Below the pieces are notes generated by a model that saw only the letters and a list, made by a program, of their open reading frames with translations, was not told where the DNA came from and ran no database searches. A DNA stretch of 64,000 nt. Origin: Schistocerca nitens (Eukaryota > Arthropoda > Insecta > Orthoptera > Acrididae). This document shows positions 29,290 to 40,311 of the stretch, piece after piece. The stretch spans positions 248,612,076 to 248,676,075 of the forward strand of contig NC_064618.1 in assembly GCF_023898315.1 (NCBI RefSeq). The letters run 5' to 3'. The position numbers and the translations under genes were made by a program. How positions within the stretch are numbered: the stretch's first letter is position 1; every line of letters starts with the position of its first letter.

Positions 29290-30740
29290 AACTATGTTTT
29301 GTCATTTGTCCATACCTTATTCATTAGAGAAAAAACTCTTGACAGATGCATTACTTCCAGGCAAATATAAAATGCATTCAATAATTATAAGAAATTTCGT
29401 ATAGTTGAGATTGTTGTCAGGGAAATGTGTGAAAAATTCCACCCAAATTCCAGCTTGATAATTTTTCATCTGTGATGTGCTTGGAAATAAGAAAAAAAAA
29501 CTCATCGAATATGTCTATATCTTGGTTTCTGCTAAGAAATCCTTGTGTAATTAGCAAATCTGTAACATTCTGTATGTACTCCCATGCAGGTACTTTTGTC
29601 AAAGTTGCCCATTCAAACACTTCTAAGCGCATTGAACTGATACCACTGATCCAACTATTCTTTGCTAGTCTTGGAGATGCTCAATTTACTTTATAGATTC
29701 TACAGCACACACGCATTATGCTTCAATTTTTAACACCATTTGATTGAAAGTCACTGCCTGTGCATGCAAAAAGTATAACCATAATTCTGGTGAGGGATTT
29801 TCGAAAACTGTTTTTAAAATATTTGGATAATTATAAATGCTTAGAAAATAGCATTCTAAGGGCTAAAATATTTTTAAAATTTGTTCAAGCGCCAGAATTA
29901 ACGTGAACGAAAAAGTGTAAATTATTACAGTGACACATACAAGGTCCACAAGGAGACAATGTGAAGTTATTTTGATCGTATTGTGAACTATATGGGCTGC
30001 ACATCCATTCCCAGTGAGTTGCCTTCAAAGTGCTAGGTTCAGTTTTGCACGAACATTGTTATTCCCTTTTTAGTTTTTTCCTCTAAATTTGCAGTCAGTA
30101 TTGCCTCCACAAAATGCGACAATTTTTTTATTTAAACCATTGCACAATAATACCTCCTTCAAATAACCGACAACAATATCCGATGTTTCACCAGGTGTCC
30201 TTGGAACCCTAAAATCTTGACTTTCGCAATTCATAAGGTAAAAAAAAGTCAAATAAAAAAAGGGAATAATTTTACTGAGCCACGATTTTAAGTACCGGTA
30301 TCTGTTAATAAACATATGCAGAGGGCTTCACAAAGATGCTCTTTCAATTCATCCATCACAATAGATGCCAGCACATTTACAACAATACCATGGGATTTTG
30401 TATGAGCACAACTAAATTTTTTTCTCAAAACATGTTCAAATTAGAGGCACAGTCATCTGAGCGAAAGCTGCTATTTTCTTGAACTGTCTGATACGCCCAT
30501 GCACATTCTGCTGCTGCAACATCCAAATATTTTGAAGTCGGCAAATCGTTTCTTTTGAAAAAAAAAAAAAAAAAAAAAAGCAAGATTTGACGACCTGGAA
30601 GCAGCAGCTTAACCGGAAAGCCTGTGTTTTTTCCGATTTTAAATGTTTTTCAATATCGCTGACACCACCATGACAAACACTAAAATCAGTACTTCACTTT
30701 CCACACGTAAAATCTGATGTACCACTCCTTTTTTATACAT
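29290..30740 (-). pseudogene. hAT-superfamily transposase remnant
   Basis: Near 30640-30720 a BED-like piece reads SVCHGGVSDIEKHLKSEKTQ. Then come AAAECAWAYQTVQENSSFRS (30450-30540), LMNCESQDFRVPRTPGETSD and IVVGYLKEVLLCNGLNKKIV (30070-30315). There GGNTDCKF stands where a catalytic DN is expected. The C-terminal dimerisation region lies at 29317-29632: EYIQNVTDLLITQGFL, IFDEFFFLISKHI, ECILYLPGSNASVKSFFSNE. The order and motifs fit hAT proteins. A run of 22 A at 30558-30579 and many stops show decay. No TIRs or 8-bp TSD identified. Confidence 0.75.
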
Positions 30741-30744
30741 GGAT

Positions 30745-31620
30745 ATTTATTTTGCAAAACAATATTGAAGGTACAGTTGCGTTTAGGCATTTATCTAGTG
30801 TTACAAACACGAAAACGTTGGATGAGTTGTTTGATTGTGCACGTGTGCCAGAATAATATCGCACTCGCTCAATGTTATTGTTGGCTGAGTTGAGTGACAG
30901 CGTCTATTCGCTCTTGCATATTACTCGCTCTTTCTCCACGCCGCCCGCACTGCAGCCATCACCTGCGCGTTTCGAATGTAATGAGTAACCAATTATCATT
31001 TGACCTGTTTGAAAAAGTGCGACTTTTTGCTCTGGCTGGGACAACGGGACAGACAGCCTGAAAGCGGACTCCCCCGCCCAAAGCGAGACGTGTGGTCACG
31101 TCACACATCGTCAAATTTTCAAATGGACATTGCATTGTTATACAGTTGGTGAACATTCATTCATTCATTATCTCATATACACATCGTCATATATGTTGTC
31201 TATTCAACTCAAATGTAATTCAGTTGAATAATATGCCAATGATTGCTTATTCATAAGAGACATGTTTTCACATCAGCTTTTCTTTGTGATAATACTTTAC
31301 TGCCTATATACACACAGAATGTTATTAATGCAAATGTATACATTATTAAACATGAAGCTTAACATATCTGTTTCAACAAATAGCCTGTAAGTATACTAGC
31401 TGAAACTTACACAAGAATGCATTAGTTCCCCACGCAACAGCGCACACCTGTGGCATCTAGAGGCTCGAAATGATAACTATATTTTGATCGGCTGCTAGCA
31501 GCTAATACAAGCATGAAATGAAGTACGAGATGTCTTGGATTTGGCTCTCATACATAAAGTAATGCGCACAAGAAGGCATTTAATGAATCATAGTTTGGGA
31601 ATCTTGGCATAAACGAAACA
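30745..31620. other. unassigned sequence
   Basis: No motif seen. It may contain the eroded 5' end of the hAT relic. ATTC-rich micro-repeats occur near 31157-31170. Confidence 0.35.
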
Positions 31621-31623
31621 TTT

Positions 31624-31677
31624 TTGCTGTGGAATAAACAATTGCTGTAGAATAAACAATTGCTGTGGAATAAATTA
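31624..31677 (+). repeat. 18-bp tandem repeat, three copies
   Basis: TTGCTGTGGAATAAACAA repeats at 31624, 31642 and 31660 with one substitution in the second copy and drift at the end of the third. Confidence 0.85.
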
Positions 31678-31917
31678 TTAATTGATTATTATTAATTGAT
31701 GTCTTACGAAAGTTATTTCATCACACATGCATAAATTACTGCAGTTTGCCATTCTTTTTCGAAGACTGAGATGCAGAAAGGTTGTTATTTTATTAACATA
31801 TGCTTTAATCAGCACCGAAAAGTATTTGTTGGCCAATAAGAGGAAACAAATTTCGTAAACACCCTCTACAGCAGCACTGACTCATCAATCTATAGACCAA
31901 TTCGTTTCTAACTTCAC

Positions 31918-32236
31918 AAGTGCTTTCCAATAAAAAATTTCTAAAATGCCACCTAAAAAATGTCAGACATTGTAGAACACAAGAATTCTGCACACTCATT
32001 TTGTTGAATTTATCAAAGGTTTTTGACACAGTTGACCAGAGAATGTTATTACACAAATTAGAAATATTAGGAATAAGGGGTACAGCAAAGCAATGGTTTA
32101 AATCATACCTGGAAAACAGGGTGCAAAGAGTTGAAATCTCACATTTTTGCAAAAGATTGGCAGTTAAACACTTATCTGATCCAATATATATTAACATAGG
32201 TGTCCCCCAGGGAAGTTTACTGGGCCCAATCCTCTT

Positions 32237-32303
<67 letters not shown>

Positions 32304-32699
32304 TTCCCACAGTGTGTCAGGCACGGGGAAAAAATACTGTTTGCTGATAACAGCACTGTAGTGATTACAGACAAAAGCTCAACATTGTTAATAGAAAAAT
32401 CCAATGAAGCTCACAGAGACATCCACAGTTGGTCACTAAAGAATAAAGTAACTTTAAATGTCAAAAAGACAAACTGTACAAACTTCCAACTAAAGAAAAA
32501 ACCCATTGACATTACACTGAAAGTAAACAATAAGGTACTTGATTGTGTAACAGATAGCAAATTCTTGGGGATGAATGTAGACTGTCAGCTAAAATGGACA
32601 GGGCATCTGAGAATTTTAGCAAAGAGGCTATATTCAGCATGTTACACTCTGCGAATCCTTGCACCAGTGTGCAATATTTCATCCTTGCAAGTAGCCTAC
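31918..32699 (+). mobile_element. CR1/jockey-type LINE, left part (split by P element)
   Basis: The RT domain of an APE-type non-LTR element begins abruptly, so its 5' part is missing. It is interrupted at 32699 by the P element and resumes at 40312-40508. Joining the flanks through one copy of the TSD restores an unbroken reading frame (SSLQVAY then FGYVYSVLSYG). The related, longer element at 59.4-62.9 kb shares the same C-terminal motif order. Confidence 0.85.
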
Positions 32700-32711
32700 A
32701 CAGGCGTCTAA
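31920..32711 (+). pseudogene. LINE reverse transcriptase with (AT)n expansion
   Basis: RT motifs: TLILLNLSKVFDTVDQRMLL (motif A, with Val instead of Ala), LGIRGTAKQWFKSYLENR, NIGVPQGSLLGPILFLIY (motif B), then a run of Ile-Tyr from the (AT)n tract, FPQCVRHGEKILFADNST (motif C, FADN rather than FADD) and DSKFLGMNVDCQLKWTGHL. The second Asp of the catalytic pair is replaced by Asn, so it is dead even without the insertions. The last dozen codons read into the P-element TIR. Confidence 0.85.
32240..32300. repeat. (AT)n microsatellite inside LINE ORF
   Basis: Sixty-one bases of alternating A/T at the codons for the conserved FxxYINDxP segment of the RT. A short TATATA native to the codons probably seeded the expansion. 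The frame happens to stay open. Confidence 0.95.
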
Positions 32712-32764
32712 AGCTAGCGAAATGAGGGATGCTCAACTACCGGACCTACCGATAGATGGCTCTA
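32700..32764 (+). repeat. left TIR of P element
   Basis: 65 bp identical to the reverse complement of 40247-40311. Much longer than the 31-bp TIR of the Drosophila P element. Confidence 0.95.
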
Positions 32765-33784
32765 CCAGCTGATTACTGTCGTCTGTATTGCCCGCCATAT
32801 TCGAATTTGGCAAGAAGTTTCTCTCGGTCTGTACGGTGTATAAGGAATTATGGATTATCGAAATGGTGATTTCTTGTTCCGCTTTCAATTGTACGAAGCG
32901 GTGGAGTAAGGAGAGTGACTTACCATTTCACAGGTAATAGGACTACGGATACAATGCGATAAAAATACAGACTTAGTGCGTTTGCTAATTCGATGTTTTT
33001 GACCAGGTTTCCTCTAAAGCACCCAGAGCTACTAAATACGTGGATTACTTCCGTGAAGCGGAAAGATTTTAATCCTACGTCTTGCAGTTACTTTGCGGAA
33101 ACCATTTCCGACAAGATGATTACGTAGTGAGCCCTGGCACGTGGAAGAAACGTCTCAAACCCGAAGCAGTGCCATCAGTTTTTGACTTTCCGACACATTT
33201 GATGCCACCAAATAAACAGCCACGACGACATGTTGTTAGGATTTTGAGTGACAACGATGATTCTCCATTTGAGGTATCTAATTAATTTCCTTGCTATGTG
33301 TGTGCTTTTTACTTTTGTGAATTTATTTCGTACGCTACATAGGTCTAAGCAATGTTGTAATACAGGTCCATATTTTTGTTTTTAGCGTTTTGTCATGGAA
33401 TCCGTGCTCGATTTGCCTATTGCAGACGCTACTGATTGCGGGGAGAATGTTGTCAATGAGAATTCTTCCGTGGAAAGCATGTCCCACTTATCCAATGCAG
33501 AAGCTGCGAATTGTGTCGAAAACGTTAGTATAAGGATGTTTTCACACCCCCATCGTTTTCTTATAATATTTTTTCATCAAGCCTTGAGTTATTTCAATCA
33601 TATATAACGAAATTATTTCTTTATTTCAGAGTGCAGTTGATTCTTCAGTAATTGATTGTGGTATACAGTCGAAAGTAGAAATGGAAGACATGGCTACCGA
33701 AACTTGCATTTTTTTTTCCTCAGACATTGTGCACGAATTAAAACGTAAACTGAAGTGTGTCCGTGAAAAACTTCGAAGAAGAAA

Positions 33785-34768
33785 GTGTTTTCCATGGATG
33801 ACATCATAAGTTCATTGAAGGAGAAGGGGCATCTTCCTGAGAAGTTACATAACTTCCTCAATCATCAGAAAGGAACACAAGTGGAATTAATGTGCAATGT
33901 AGTTAACACCTCTCTCTCGTCAAAGGGTAATAGATACACAACAAATGTGAAAATGTTTGCTATGACTGTGTACTTTTATTCACCAGCAGCATATGAATAC
34001 CAGCAAAAATTAATGCCTCTGCCCCATACATCATTGATTTCCAAATGGGTGGCAAGTGTAGACTGTGAACCTGGCTTCTTAAAAGATGTTTTCAAGTACA
34101 TTGATTTGAACCCAATTGTAAGGGACCAGTTCAGCGATTCATGTCTAATTGTAGACAGTATGGGAATTAGGAAGCAAGTAGTTTGGGACCAAGGAACTAA
34201 GCAGTACACAGGGTTTTTAGACTTTGGTGGGGAAGTGCCTCAGTCAAAAGAAGTAATAGAGGCATCTGAGGCTCTGGTTTTCGTGCTTGTCTCTAATAAA
34301 GGCAAATTTAAATGCCCGATTGCATATTTCTTTATCAACGGTGTACAGGCAAATAATCAGGCCACACTGATAAAATCTGCTTTAGAGAGGCTGTATAGTT
34401 CTGGCATTAGGGTTTGGTGTGTTACATGTGATGGCTGTAACGTAAATATAAGCACTTTACGTTCACTTGGCTGTACTTTAAATTTTTCCAAGGGTGATTT
34501 TAAAAGCTACTTTCCTCATCCTGTGGAAAAATACAATGTTTATTGTATCTTTGGCATGTATATGATTAAGTTTGCCAGAAATGCTCTAGCAGAAGTATCT
34601 GCTATTGAGTCTCCAACTGGCATTATTAGATGGCATTTCATTGAGAAATTGAACAAGGTACAACAAGAAGAAGGTATGACATCTGCCAACAAACTATCAG
34701 GACAACGTATAAGTAGTGTAAATAGAAAAATGAATGTTTCATTAGCTGCACAGACTTTTGAGTTCTAG
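33785..34768 (+). pseudogene. P transposase catalytic region, 327-codon open segment
   Basis: The longest open piece of the P transposase. Leading: SMDDIISSLKEKGHLPEKLH. Middle: YFYSPAAYEYQQKLMPLPHT and SLISKWVASVDCEPGFLKDV, the conserved region before the RNase H fold. Catalytic: VDSMGIRKQVVWD and VTCDGCNVN. Then SYFPHPVEKYNVYCIFGMYM and IKFARNALAEV, where family members usually read DxCHMIK; here the Asp and His are lost. A frameshift then ends the frame after SLAAQTF. Part of exon 4 of the gene at 32863-36107. Confidence 0.9.
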
Positions 34769-34790
34769 CATGGCAGATAGTATATAGTTT

Positions 34791-35348
34791 TTGAGGAGGG
34801 TTGGTGATCCAAATTTTAAAGGAAGTGAAGCAACAGTAAAATTTTTGTATTATATTAATAGGATTTTTGATATTCTGAACTCCAGAAATCCATTAGGTAA
34901 AGGGTATAAGAGCCCCCTGAGACTTGACAACAAATCTTATTGGCTTGGTATTTTCAGAGACACTGAAAATTATATCAAAAGCTTAAAAATCATTGGTGTT
35001 CCATTGCTGCTCCATGCAAGAAATACTTTTGCTTTTGGGACAATTTTCAATATCCAATCAGTCAGGCACATAGCTCTGGCAATTATGCTTCGTGTTGAAT
35101 CTCCTCTGAAGTATTTGCTAACTTATAAACTGTCACAAAACCACATAGAGCTTTTTTTTTCCAGTATTCAGTCCAGAGGTGGTTGGAACAACATTGCAAA
35201 TGCATACCAGTTCAAATGTGCCATGAGAAAGTTGCTCTTGAGTAACAGTGTCACTGCAATGAATGGGAATTGCTCAAATTTTAATGTGTGTTGTTTGCCA
35301 CCTGTTTATGATTTTCATGCAAGAAAGCATGTAGTTCAAAATGGTTGA
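34791..35348 (+). pseudogene. P transposase C-terminal catalytic segment
   Basis: FLRRVGDPNFKGSEATVKFL, INRIFDILNSRNPLGKGYKS and YWLGIFRDTENYIKSLKI are typical of the region between the GTP-binding insertion and the last catalytic residue. TYKLSQNHIELFFSSIQSRG carries the catalytic Glu, and GGWNNIANAYQFKCAMRKLL follows. It ends where the SINE enters; after the SINE the same frame resumes at HVVESDESAAENEVEKW. Confidence 0.88.
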
Positions 35349-35550
35349 AATGGCTCTGAGCACTATGGGACTTAACATCTATGGTCATCAGTCTCCTGAA
35401 CTTAGAACTACTTAAACCTAACTAACCTGAGTACATCACACAACACCCAGTCATCACGAGGCAGAGAAAATCCCTGACCCCGCCGGGAATCGAACCCGGG
35501 AACGAGGCGCGGGAAGCGAGAACGCTACCGCACGACCACGAGTTGTGGAC
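35336..35550 (-). repeat. SINE family A body with alternative tRNA head (A2)
   Basis: On the minus strand the head is GTGGTCGTGCGGTAGCGTTC ... with B box GGTTCGATTCC and GGGATTTTCTCTGCCTCGTG, unlike the head at 1501-1701. The body from TTAGTTAGGTTTAAGTAG to the T-rich end is shared. A 12-bp TSD AAAGCATGTAGT / AAAGCATGCAGT lies at 35324-35335 and 35551-35562. It interrupts the P transposase exon. Confidence 0.9.
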
Positions 35551-36107
35551 AAAGCATGCAGTAGAAAGTGATGAAAGTGCTGCAGAAAATGAAGTAGAGA
35601 AGTGGTGTGCAATTCTTGATGATAAGATTAAGTTCTAATTTTTCAAGCAAAACATACTCTATTATATTGCAGGGTATGTGTCATTGCGCCTTTCAAGGCA
35701 GATCACATGCAAAGACTGTCTTCACATACTGAAGCCATCAGTAGTTAAATCTGCATTAGAATGTATTTATCTCTATGCTTTTCCCAATATGGCCAATAAA
35801 AATGCATTTGTAAATTTTGTTAACTGGGGAAAACTGGTTAAAACAAGTGACTGCATGTACTCTGTTGTAGAATACTCAGAAACTGTTTCAGATGTTTGTG
35901 ATTGCTGGGGATATGCGACAGAAATATATACAGGCCAAGATTTTGCATTGTGTTAAAATTAAATTTGTAGATTTCCCATCTCCTGCTCCTGCTCTTAGTC
36001 ATGATTACCATTATGAAATTGGGATTGAGGACTTACATCAGACTCAACTTGTTTGTAAGATTGCCCTGTACTCCTGTACACACTTAAAAACATATGGAAA
36101 AAAATAA

Positions 36108-36945
36108 GCCTGCTGAGAAAATTTTAAACAACAAATCAAGTATAAGGCAGAAGTTAAATAAACTCATATTGTTTAATCATGTATAGTGCTCAAATTGGAA
36201 AAGATTATGTATTGGTACATTTCCTGCAGATGGGTGTGACATTTTGACAGATTTTTTAAAACTATTTTGTCCATAGATTTGTTGTTGTATAATGATGAAC
36301 TTCAAAGGATGAATCACATTGAAGTAAAATTAACTCTTTACATCCTGTGTAGATATTGTAACAAAATTATAATTGTTTATTATATAAGCTTATTTTAAGA
36401 TGTTTGGTGTTACAAAACATGCACTTGCGTTAAAAACAGGTGATTTCTGTGAAATTAATGAAAAAAAAAGTTCTGAGACTTATTTGACAGATAGCTTTCA
36501 GTGTGAGAAAATATTTCCCTCAATAACTATGTTAACTTGAATTTTTCACTTTAAGAAAACAGTTTAATCACAGAATGGGTGTGATCTAATGGAGTATGCA
36601 GTGGCCCTATGTTTCAAACAGTAATGTTTGTGGATACTCTGCAACATAAGAGCAATAAAATTGTTACTCTCTTAATTCTTGTTTTAATACTTCCTAGAAT
36701 GAACACATTATTCCAATTGATCGTAAGCATTCTTATTACTTTAGAACCATTCTAGAATAAGGGGGCCTGATTCAGGCAAAACCTAATTTTCTGAATTTTG
36801 TCTTTATTTTGCTAGGAGGTCTTTCTATTATATTTTCATGTGTTGAGGGAGGGGGGAGGGGAAGAGAATGCAAATAATCATATATAATTATCTTTCTAGC
36901 ACTACAAAGTACTGAATACAGTGATTACAGATACACTTGGAAATC
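36108..36945. other. non-coding part of P element
   Basis: AT-rich, with no ORF or repeat family recognised after the transposase C-terminus. Confidence 0.5.
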
Positions 36946-36957
36946 TAGGAAATTTCA

Positions 36958-37165
36958 AAAAATGGTTCAAATGGCTCTGAGCACTATGGGACTTAACATC
37001 TATGGTCATTAGTCCCCTAGAACTTAGAACTACTTAAACTTAACTAACCAAAGGACATCACACAACACCCAGTCATCACGAGGCAGAGAAAATCCCTGAC
37101 CCCGCCGGGAACCGAACCCGGGCGCGGGAAGCGAGAACGCTACCACACGACCACAAGCTGCGGAT
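36958..37165 (-). repeat. SINE A2, minus strand, inside P element
   Basis: Same alternative head as at 35336 (GTGGTCGTGTGGTAGCGTTC; GGTTCGGTTCC B box) and the same shared body. A perfect 12-bp TSD TAGGAAATTTCA flanks it (36946-36957 and 37166-37177). Confidence 0.92.
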
Positions 37166-37177
37166 TAGGAAATTTCA

Positions 37178-38337
37178 GTATTCATGTTACATGCCTAATT
37201 TTCATCAACATTTACCTTAATTATACAGTTACACTTTTTGCTGATTTGAACTGTGTACTACAGGTAAAAAGATTTTGTTTGGTCATGGTAATAACAGCAT
37301 TTCATTTTTTTTTTTAGGGCATATGTCACATATGGAACTGAAATTATCAAGTTACGATGACAAAGGAAGGAATTAACATTAAGGAATCTTACTTCACAGA
37401 AATTATGTAACAATGGTTACACTTTTTGCAAGTTAACTTTAACATAAACCATTTAGTTTTACATTAAGAGTGAAAGCAGTTGCTCGAGTCACGTAAAGAA
37501 CAAAGTTTCCCATAGGGAACTAAGGTATTTTACGTTTGAGCTATTGCAGACCCAAAGTATTGTGATCTTCATATTTCTATTTAAAAAAGTTTGTAACTCA
37601 AATTCACAGACATTTTGAAATCTGTACATACATGTGTGTAACAAGGTACTTTTCATGTGTCATGTGGAACCTATAATTTTCTGGTTTAAATATAATTTAT
37701 TTCATGAATTACCTTTAATACCAACAATGTCTGAATGCAATATTTACCATTTAGAAGAAGAAATATTAATGTACAGAATAACAAACCTCATGAAAAATGC
37801 GAGAGATTGTAATGTACAGAACTTGGAATGGCTCTTTATCAAGAGCAGGTAAAAAGAAGGCTTCTATTAAATGTTCAACGAAACCAGTCAGTACCTCTTA
37901 ATTCACCATAGAGGTGATACAGTAATAAAAGAATTTACTTTTTCAGAATTTCTGCTAAGTATTAAAAGTGTGAAGACCTATTCAATAAGTATTTGCTTTA
38001 CCAATAACCTGTAGTACAAGCACACGTATAAGCAGGTAATTAATGGAGTCAAGACTTATGTTAAAATTAAAGATACTGACTGGTATTACTTGCTCACAAA
38101 ACATTGTAGTTGCTGTACAGTTTATGCTGTAAGTGGTGTACCCAATGTGATTCCTGGAGGACATATTATTCTGTTATCCTATGGGAATGCACTGCTACCA
38201 CACCTATTGAAAGTAAGTCTTGCTGTGGAATAGTTGTATCAGACGTCTGTACCAGAAAACAAATCTCCACTGTGACACCCTCATGTTCTTGGTATGCTAT
38301 TAGCTATTATTACAGGAATACTCTTCACGTGAAGGAG
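37178..38337. other. non-coding part of P element
   Basis: No convincing gene. The frame at 37634-37852 (72 aa) has no motif. Confidence 0.45.
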
Positions 38338-38379
<42 letters not shown>

Positions 38380-38519
38380 TATGCTATTAAAAGCATAGTG
38401 AGATTTTCTTTTTCATCATTTCCAACATTGTACACAACTTTCTTGCACTTTTATTTTATTACATTTTTCCCTTGAGAATGGACAAGAGAGAGGAAGAAGA
38501 AGAAGAAGAAGAAGAAGAA

Positions 38520-38559
<40 letters not shown>

Positions 38560-38560
38560 A
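38338..38560. repeat. microsatellites (AT)n and (GAA)n/(GA)n
   Basis: (AT)n at about 38340-38376 and a purine run at 38485-38557: (GAA)n followed by (GA)n. They lie within the non-coding part of the P element and generate spurious Ile-Tyr and Leu-Ser ORFs. Confidence 0.9.
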
Positions 38561-39152
38561 AGTAAGGTTTCATAAGAACTGAAAACCCTACTTGTGTCAT
38601 TTGTTATTTTCAAAATGTTACTCTTTCCAAATGCTGTTCTATTTCTTCAAACCAACTCTGAATTTCTCAGGTTATTACATATTATTTACTGTACATTGAC
38701 CAGCAATACTTCTGTTGTTACTGGATAGTTTGTAATTTGGCGCTACCTTTGTACCACTGGTATTGGCTAGTGTACTTTTGCAGATAAGAAAATCGACTGG
38801 ATTAGAATGTCCTGTCAGTATAGGACAAATTCAGACAATATGGAACTATTTACACTAAATTTGCAATATAATGTCACCCTGGTCTCACACAGATTGTAGC
38901 AGTCATTGGGGTGCGTGTCTGGCCAGCTTCTGCAGCTTTCGCTTTCAGGTTTGTTTTTTGCTTGGGCCGTATCATGACAACCAGTCATTCCAGTGATTGA
39001 CACCATGTCAAAGACTGGAACCAAGATTCACAGAAATAAAATTCCATGGTTGTAATTCATAGTGTAATTAATTTTGCTCACTGACATGTTTTGAATTCAA
39101 TTTTAAAATAAAACCATGGTACCAGTCATTATTTGGGTGTCAGACTGGAAAA

Positions 39153-39332
39153 AAATGGTTCAAATGGCTCTGAGCACTATGGGACTTAACATCTGTGGTC
39201 ATCAGTCCCCTAGAACTTAGAACTATTTAAACCTAACTAACCTAAGGACATCACACACATCCATGCCCGAGGCAGGATTCGAACCTGCGACCGTAGCAGT
39301 CGCGCGGTTCCGGACTGAGCGCCTAGAACCGC
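39153..39332 (-). repeat. SINE family A1, inside P element
   Basis: Same head type as at 1501 (B box GGTTCGAATCC; CGCGCGACTGCTACGGTCGC), but its 5' end starts at GCGGTTCTAGGCGC, so about 18 bp are missing. A perfect 14-bp TSD GTCAGACTGGAAAA flanks it (39139-39152 and 39333-39346). Confidence 0.92.
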
Positions 39333-39346
39333 GTCAGACTGGAAAA

Positions 39347-40246
39347 TTACAGTTTTTAGACAGCCCAACCTTAAAATTAACAGCTGTGATCGATGTTATT
39401 TTCAACAAGTTCCTTCACTTCCTACATCATCATGGATCAGTCCAATGTAATATTATTACTACACTTAACTTCCAAATGATACCAGTTATGCATTAAAGAG
39501 GAGCCTTAACGTTGGCCTTTGTGTTTGTCTCATTTAAATGTATTTCTTGTCTCGTATCAAAGACTGAAGCACTGTCAAAAACTGGTGCTTCTACTTTATC
39601 ACTCAGTTAAAATACACCGTGTCATGTACAGGCGTTAATAAAATCATGGCATTTAAATTTCTGATCAAAGAGAGAGCCAAATTCGTAAGTGCATGTTGCA
39701 ATTACAGTGTCAGTATATATCTAGATCGGTAATGCATCACTTCAGATAAAGAAAAATAACAGTTTTTCCGTTTATAACTAAGTAATACTTTAATAGTTCA
39801 GTTGTAATTTCTGTTGTCAGTCAACTTTTTTTCAAGAGACGTCTTCACTGTTTTCCAACCTTGATTTTCCGTATTATACCTGCAGTTAAAAGCTTTGGCA
39901 ACCAAGGTAATTTGTTGAGATCCATTGAATCTTAAATAGTATTTTAAAACAGGCAAATAAGTAAAGCGCTCATAAAATTAATAGTAAACAATTTATAGGC
40001 CAGCTTGTTAAACTTCCAAAACACACTCGAATTTAGGAATTTCATAGCAGAACTGTCACTATTTTTTCTCGCTAGATTAGAAACACTTCATTATGTTGAT
40101 GTGTAGATATCTAGAACATCCAGTATAAAAGACTTATCAGGGCGCAGAACGAAAAACATTTTCATCCGTGTTTTGACACTTCGTTTCTCGCCAAATTCAG
40201 ATATGGCGGACCACACTCAATGATATGATCTTTGGCCGGCACGCGC
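39347..40246. other. 3' non-coding part of P element
   Basis: AT-rich sequence up to the right TIR. It includes the subterminal inverted match to the left end at about 40190-40212. Confidence 0.5.
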
Positions 40247-40311
40247 TAGAGCCATCTATCGGTAGGTCCGGTAGTTGAGCATCCCTCATTTCGCTAGCTT
40301 TAGACGCCTGT
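40247..40311 (-). repeat. right TIR of P element
   Basis: Reverse complement of 32700-32764 over all 65 bases. The TSD copy GTAGCCTAC follows at 40312-40320. Confidence 0.95.

Larger units (their letters stand above)
32863..36107 (+). pseudogene. P-element transposase with THAP domain, four exons
   Basis: Exon 1 (32863-32933) encodes MVISCSAFNCTKRWSKESDL with the first THAP cysteines. The intron is GT 32934 to AG 33006. Exon 2 (33007-33273) has HPELLNTWITSV, CGNHFRQDDY and AVPSVFDFP, the rest of the C2CH THAP finger. Exon 3 is 33386-33523 and exon 4 starts 33630; all junctions are GT-AG and phase-consistent. The catalytic core holds LIVDSMGIRKQVVWD (first Asp), WCVTCDGCNVN (second Asp) and TYKLSQNHIELFFSSIQSRG (Glu, with Asn where Asp is usual), then YYIAGYVSLRL and CKDC. 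Frameshifts at about 33090, 33785, 34755 and 35900, stops at about 34790 and 35637, and a SINE at 35336 make it non-functional. Confidence 0.9.
32700..40311 (+). mobile_element. P-superfamily DNA transposon, 7.6 kb
   Basis: The ends are inverted repeats of 65 bp with no mismatch (32700-32764 and 40247-40311), beginning ACAGGCGTCTAAAGCTAGCG. A further, imperfect inverted match lies subterminally (CCGCCATAT...GAATTTGGC at about 32791 and 40190). A direct repeat GTAGCCTAC (32691-32699 and 40312-40320) is the TSD; P elements make 8 bp, and the ninth base may be chance or part of the end. Inside are a THAP exon and P-type transposase exons on the plus strand, then about 4.1 kb without coding. Three SINEs have landed in it. 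Confidence 0.93.

Noticed and set aside
38110-38613. ORFs with Ile-Tyr or Leu-Ser runs
   Set aside because: Produced by (AT)n and (GA)n microsatellites within non-coding P-element sequence.
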